Source: Acidimicrobiales bacterium (GTDB lineage: Bacteria; Actinomycetota; Acidimicrobiia; Acidimicrobiales; SZUA-35). Taken from it: 7,454 bases of DNA. The notes beneath the pieces were generated by a model. It was given only the letters and a program-made list of their open reading frames with translations. It was not told the DNA's origin and did not search any database. The first letter of the stretch is position 1. Every line of letters begins with the position of its first letter. This document shows, one piece after another, positions 6,009 through 7,454 of this stretch. The DNA is taken from NCBI GenBank assembly GCA_024641625.1, contig JAHECQ010000195.1:1-7454 (forward strand), in the 5' to 3' direction. The translations under genes and the position numbers were made by a program.

Positions 6009-7165
6009 CGGTGGCTCACGACGCCGATCGCCTCACGGGCGATGATCGCCTTCATGATCTCGGGCGTGCCGTCGCCTACCTCGAGGCCGATGACGTCGTT
6101 GAGTCGCTGACTCAGCGGCAGGTCGTTGTCGAACCCCGACCACCCATGCAGGATGATGCAGGCGTGAATGGCCTCCGCGGCGGTCTTGGGTGCCAGCCAT
6201 TTGGTCATGGCTGCTTCGGTGGCGTGCGGACGACCTTGATCGGCCAAGCGCAACGTCTCGTAGGCCAGCAGGCGGCTGGAGTGCACATGCGCCAGGTGCT
6301 CGGCCAGCTGAAAGGCGACTCCCTCGCGTTTGGCCAGGGGCTCACCAAAGGTGTGACGAGTCCGCACATGCTCCATCGTCTCCTCGAGCGTCTGCTGGGC
6401 GGCACCGACGCAGGCAAGACCGATGATGGCGCGGTTGAAGTCGAATGCGGCCATGGCCGCTTTGAACGCACCGCCCTCGGCGCCGACCAGGTGGTCCCCG
6501 GGAATCCGCACGTCATCGAGGAAGATCGAGCCTCGTTGGGTGAGGTGAGCGGTCGAACTGGGAGCCGCCCGGCGTGACACCCCGGGGGTGTCGAGGGGAA
6601 CGCAGAACAGGCTGATGCCTCGCGCCCCGACGTCGCCGGTACGGGCGAACACTGCGCAGACATCGGCGTTGCCGGCGAAGGTGATCGACGCCTTCTCGCC
6701 GTTGAGAATCCAATCGGTGCCGTCTTGGCGCGCCCGGGTACCGATGGAGGCCGCGTCGGAGCCCGTGGCCGGCTCGGTGAGCGCAAAGCTGGCCAGCGCC
6801 TCTCCACGAACGAGCGCCGGTACCCAACGCTCGCGTACCCGTGGTGAGTCCGACTGACCGAGCAGACGTGATCCGATGGCCTGGAGCTGGAGGAAGTACG
6901 ACACGTTGAAATCGCCACGAGACAGTTCCTCGGCGGCGATACCCAAGGGTACGTAGCCGCCGCCCTCACCCAGCGTGCCACCGAGCTCGGGTGAGGTCAG
7001 CAACCCGAATACGCCCAGCTCGGCGAGGTCGCGCAGCCAGTCCCGAGGGAAGGGCTCGGTTCGCCAACGCGGATACGCCGGAGCGAGGCGATCGGCGGCA
7101 AATCGACGGAGCAACGAGCGGAACTCGTCGAAGTCGGCATCGGGGCTCGTTGGCTCCCAGGTCAT
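6005..7165 (-). CDS. Acyl-CoA dehydrogenase with Asp at the catalytic-base position
   Basis: A 386-residue FAD enzyme that would form a 2,3-double bond in an acyl-CoA, passing electrons to an electron-transfer flavoprotein. Visible features are the N-terminal helical domain (about 1-125), the flavin-site motif ALTEPATGSD (128-137), a middle beta domain, RTRHTFGEPL (268-277), and the C-terminal segment GDGTPEIMK (364-372) leading to AIIARE. In medium-chain dehydrogenases the matching tetrapeptide is YEGT, whose glutamate is the catalytic base; here D365 takes that place. Aspartate is known in the cyclohexanecarboxyl-CoA type of dehydrogenase, and GDGT variants also occur in poorly characterised actinobacterial members. 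The start at 7165 has GGGAG 6 bp upstream. It is the first gene of the - strand operon and overlaps the hydratase by ATGA. The family is certain; the substrate is not. Confidence 0.95.
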   Translation of the reverse strand: MTWEPTSPDADFDEFRSLLRRFAADRLAPAYPRWRTEPFPRDWLRDLAELGVFGLLTSPELGGTLGEGGGYVPLGIAAEELSRGDFNVSYFLQLQAIGSRLLGQSDSPRVRERWVPALVRGEALASFALTEPATGSDAASIGTRARQDGTDWILNGEKASITFAGNADVCAVFARTGDVGARGISLFCVPLDTPGVSRRAAPSSTAHLTQRGSIFLDDVRIPGDHLVGAEGGAFKAAMAAFDFNRAIIGLACVGAAQQTLEETMEHVRTRHTFGEPLAKREGVAFQLAEHLAHVHSSRLLAYETLRLADQGRPHATEAAMTKWLAPKTAAEAIHACIILHGWSGFDNDLPLSQRLNDVIGLEVGDGTPEIMKAIIAREAIGVVSHR

Positions 7166-7171
7166 GGCTCA

Positions 7172-7176
7172 CTCCC
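7172..7176 (-). promoter_or_regulatory. Shine-Dalgarno site GGGAG of the acyl-CoA dehydrogenase gene
   Basis: Read on the - strand, GGGAG is followed by TGAGCC and then ATG 7165, a 6-bp spacer. This supports the chosen start and shows that the operon's first gene is translated from a leadered message, unlike the proposed leaderless start at 170. Confidence 0.65.
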
Positions 7177-7185
7177 AACATCACC

Positions 7186-7202
7186 CGGTCGATCGACGAC
7201 CG
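7186..7202. promoter_or_regulatory. Inverted repeat CGGTCG-N5-CGACCG, possible operator
   Basis: CGGTCG (7186-7191) and CGACCG (7197-7202) are perfect 6-bp inverted arms around ATCGA; the centre also contains the overlapping palindrome GTCGATCGAC (7188-7197). It lies between the divergent dehydrogenase and hydrolase genes, just downstream of the candidate - strand -10 box. This is a natural place for a repressor to block the operon. No regulator gene is in the window to pair with it, and short GC-rich palindromes arise by chance, so the operator role is tentative. Confidence 0.35.
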
Positions 7203-7219
7203 AGGCATCGCGCTGGACG

Positions 7220-7229
7220 AATGTAGCGT
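7220..7229. promoter_or_regulatory. Overlapping divergent -10-like boxes
   Basis: On the - strand TACATT (7225-7220) fits the TANNNT -10 pattern and would give a leader of about 50 nt before the dehydrogenase ATG. On the + strand TAGCGT (7224-7229) fits the same pattern and would start transcription about 13 nt before the proposed GTG of the hydrolase. Neither has a clear -35 hexamer. The two boxes share two bases, so polymerase could not occupy both at once. Assignment rests on pattern and position only. Confidence 0.3.
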
Positions 7230-7249
7230 GCGCCAGCCAGCATGGCCGA

Positions 7250-7454
7250 GTGCGTGAACCGTTCGAACCAGATGGATCCCCCGGGCCTGCCTCCAGCGAT
7301 CGTGATCCGGTGGCCGCCGGCTCCTCGACCGACGTCACCTGGATCGACGGCACGCCGAAGCTGGCCTGTGATGTGTCGGGCAGCGGACCCCCGGTGATGT
7401 TCCTGCATGGCATCGGCGGCGGTCGGGTCAACTGGGTCGAGCAGATCCGTGCGC
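7250..7454 (+). CDS. Alpha/beta hydrolase, N-terminal part, cut by the window edge
   Basis: The first 68 residues of a probable alpha/beta-hydrolase-fold enzyme, possibly an esterase, C-C bond hydrolase or related enzyme. The diagnostic part is WIDGTPKLACDVSGSGPP followed by VMFLHGIGGG, the strand and oxyanion-hole HG motif (H53-G54), then NWVEQI. The nucleophile elbow and the Asp and His of the triad lie beyond 7454 and cannot be checked. The start is uncertain. GTG 7250 is the earliest plausible start near the promoter but has no good ribosome-binding site. GTG 7310 would begin just before the conserved region. ATG 7242 is in another frame that stops at 7395-7397. The gene is divergent from the acyl-CoA operon and may share its control. 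Confidence 0.8.
   Translation, partial: MREPFEPDGSPGPASSDRDPVAAGSSTDVTWIDGTPKLACDVSGSGPPVMFLHGIGGGRVNWVEQIRA

Noticed and set aside
7162..7431. - strand open frame of 89 codons over the hydrolase start
   Set aside because: It is antisense to the conserved hydrolase motif and the divergent promoter region and has no recognisable domain.

Overview
The window is gene-dense, visibly G+C-rich DNA with protein-coding genes on both strands. G/C-ending codons, a likely leaderless start of actinobacterial type, and the gene content (two Rieske oxygenases, a glutamine-synthetase-like ligase, acyl-CoA dehydrogenase, crotonase, luciferase-like flavoenzyme, alpha/beta hydrolase) suggest a high-GC Actinomycetota, perhaps an environmental Acidimicrobiia-like lineage. 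The taxon is an inference; no rRNA or other marker is present.

Layout. Positions 1-169 hold no supported gene, but carry an 11-bp direct repeat and a candidate leaderless promoter. Three + strand genes follow. The first is a phthalate-dioxygenase-like Rieske oxygenase (170-1489). It overlaps a glutamine-synthetase-family ligase (1486-2886) by ATGA. After 25 bp and a good Shine-Dalgarno site comes a second, different Rieske oxygenase (2912-4228). Its stop codon lies inside a 16-bp tandem repeat (4222-4282) that fills most of the gap to a convergent - strand operon. Read from right to left, that operon encodes an acyl-CoA dehydrogenase (7165-6005), an enoyl-CoA hydratase (6008-5238) and a luciferase-like oxidoreductase (5241-4306), each pair overlapping by ATGA. 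Beyond a short divergent promoter region with an inverted repeat, an alpha/beta hydrolase gene runs off the right edge on the + strand.

How the genes may work together (inference). The set reads as a catabolic island. The ligase may gamma-glutamylate an amine, as in the aniline or isopropylamine pathways, or may act on another amine or acid. The Rieske enzymes would hydroxylate or dealkylate, and the second carries the bridging glutamate known from carnitine/quaternary-amine oxygenases. The acyl-CoA dehydrogenase and hydratase would process a CoA thioester, and the hydrolase and flavoenzyme would cleave or oxidise intermediates. No reductase, ferredoxin, oxygenase small subunit, CoA ligase, thiolase, transporter or regulator lies in the window, so the substrate cannot be named. 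The most distinctive points are the ligase between two unlike Rieske oxygenases, the bridging glutamate, and an aspartate at the catalytic-base position of the acyl-CoA dehydrogenase.
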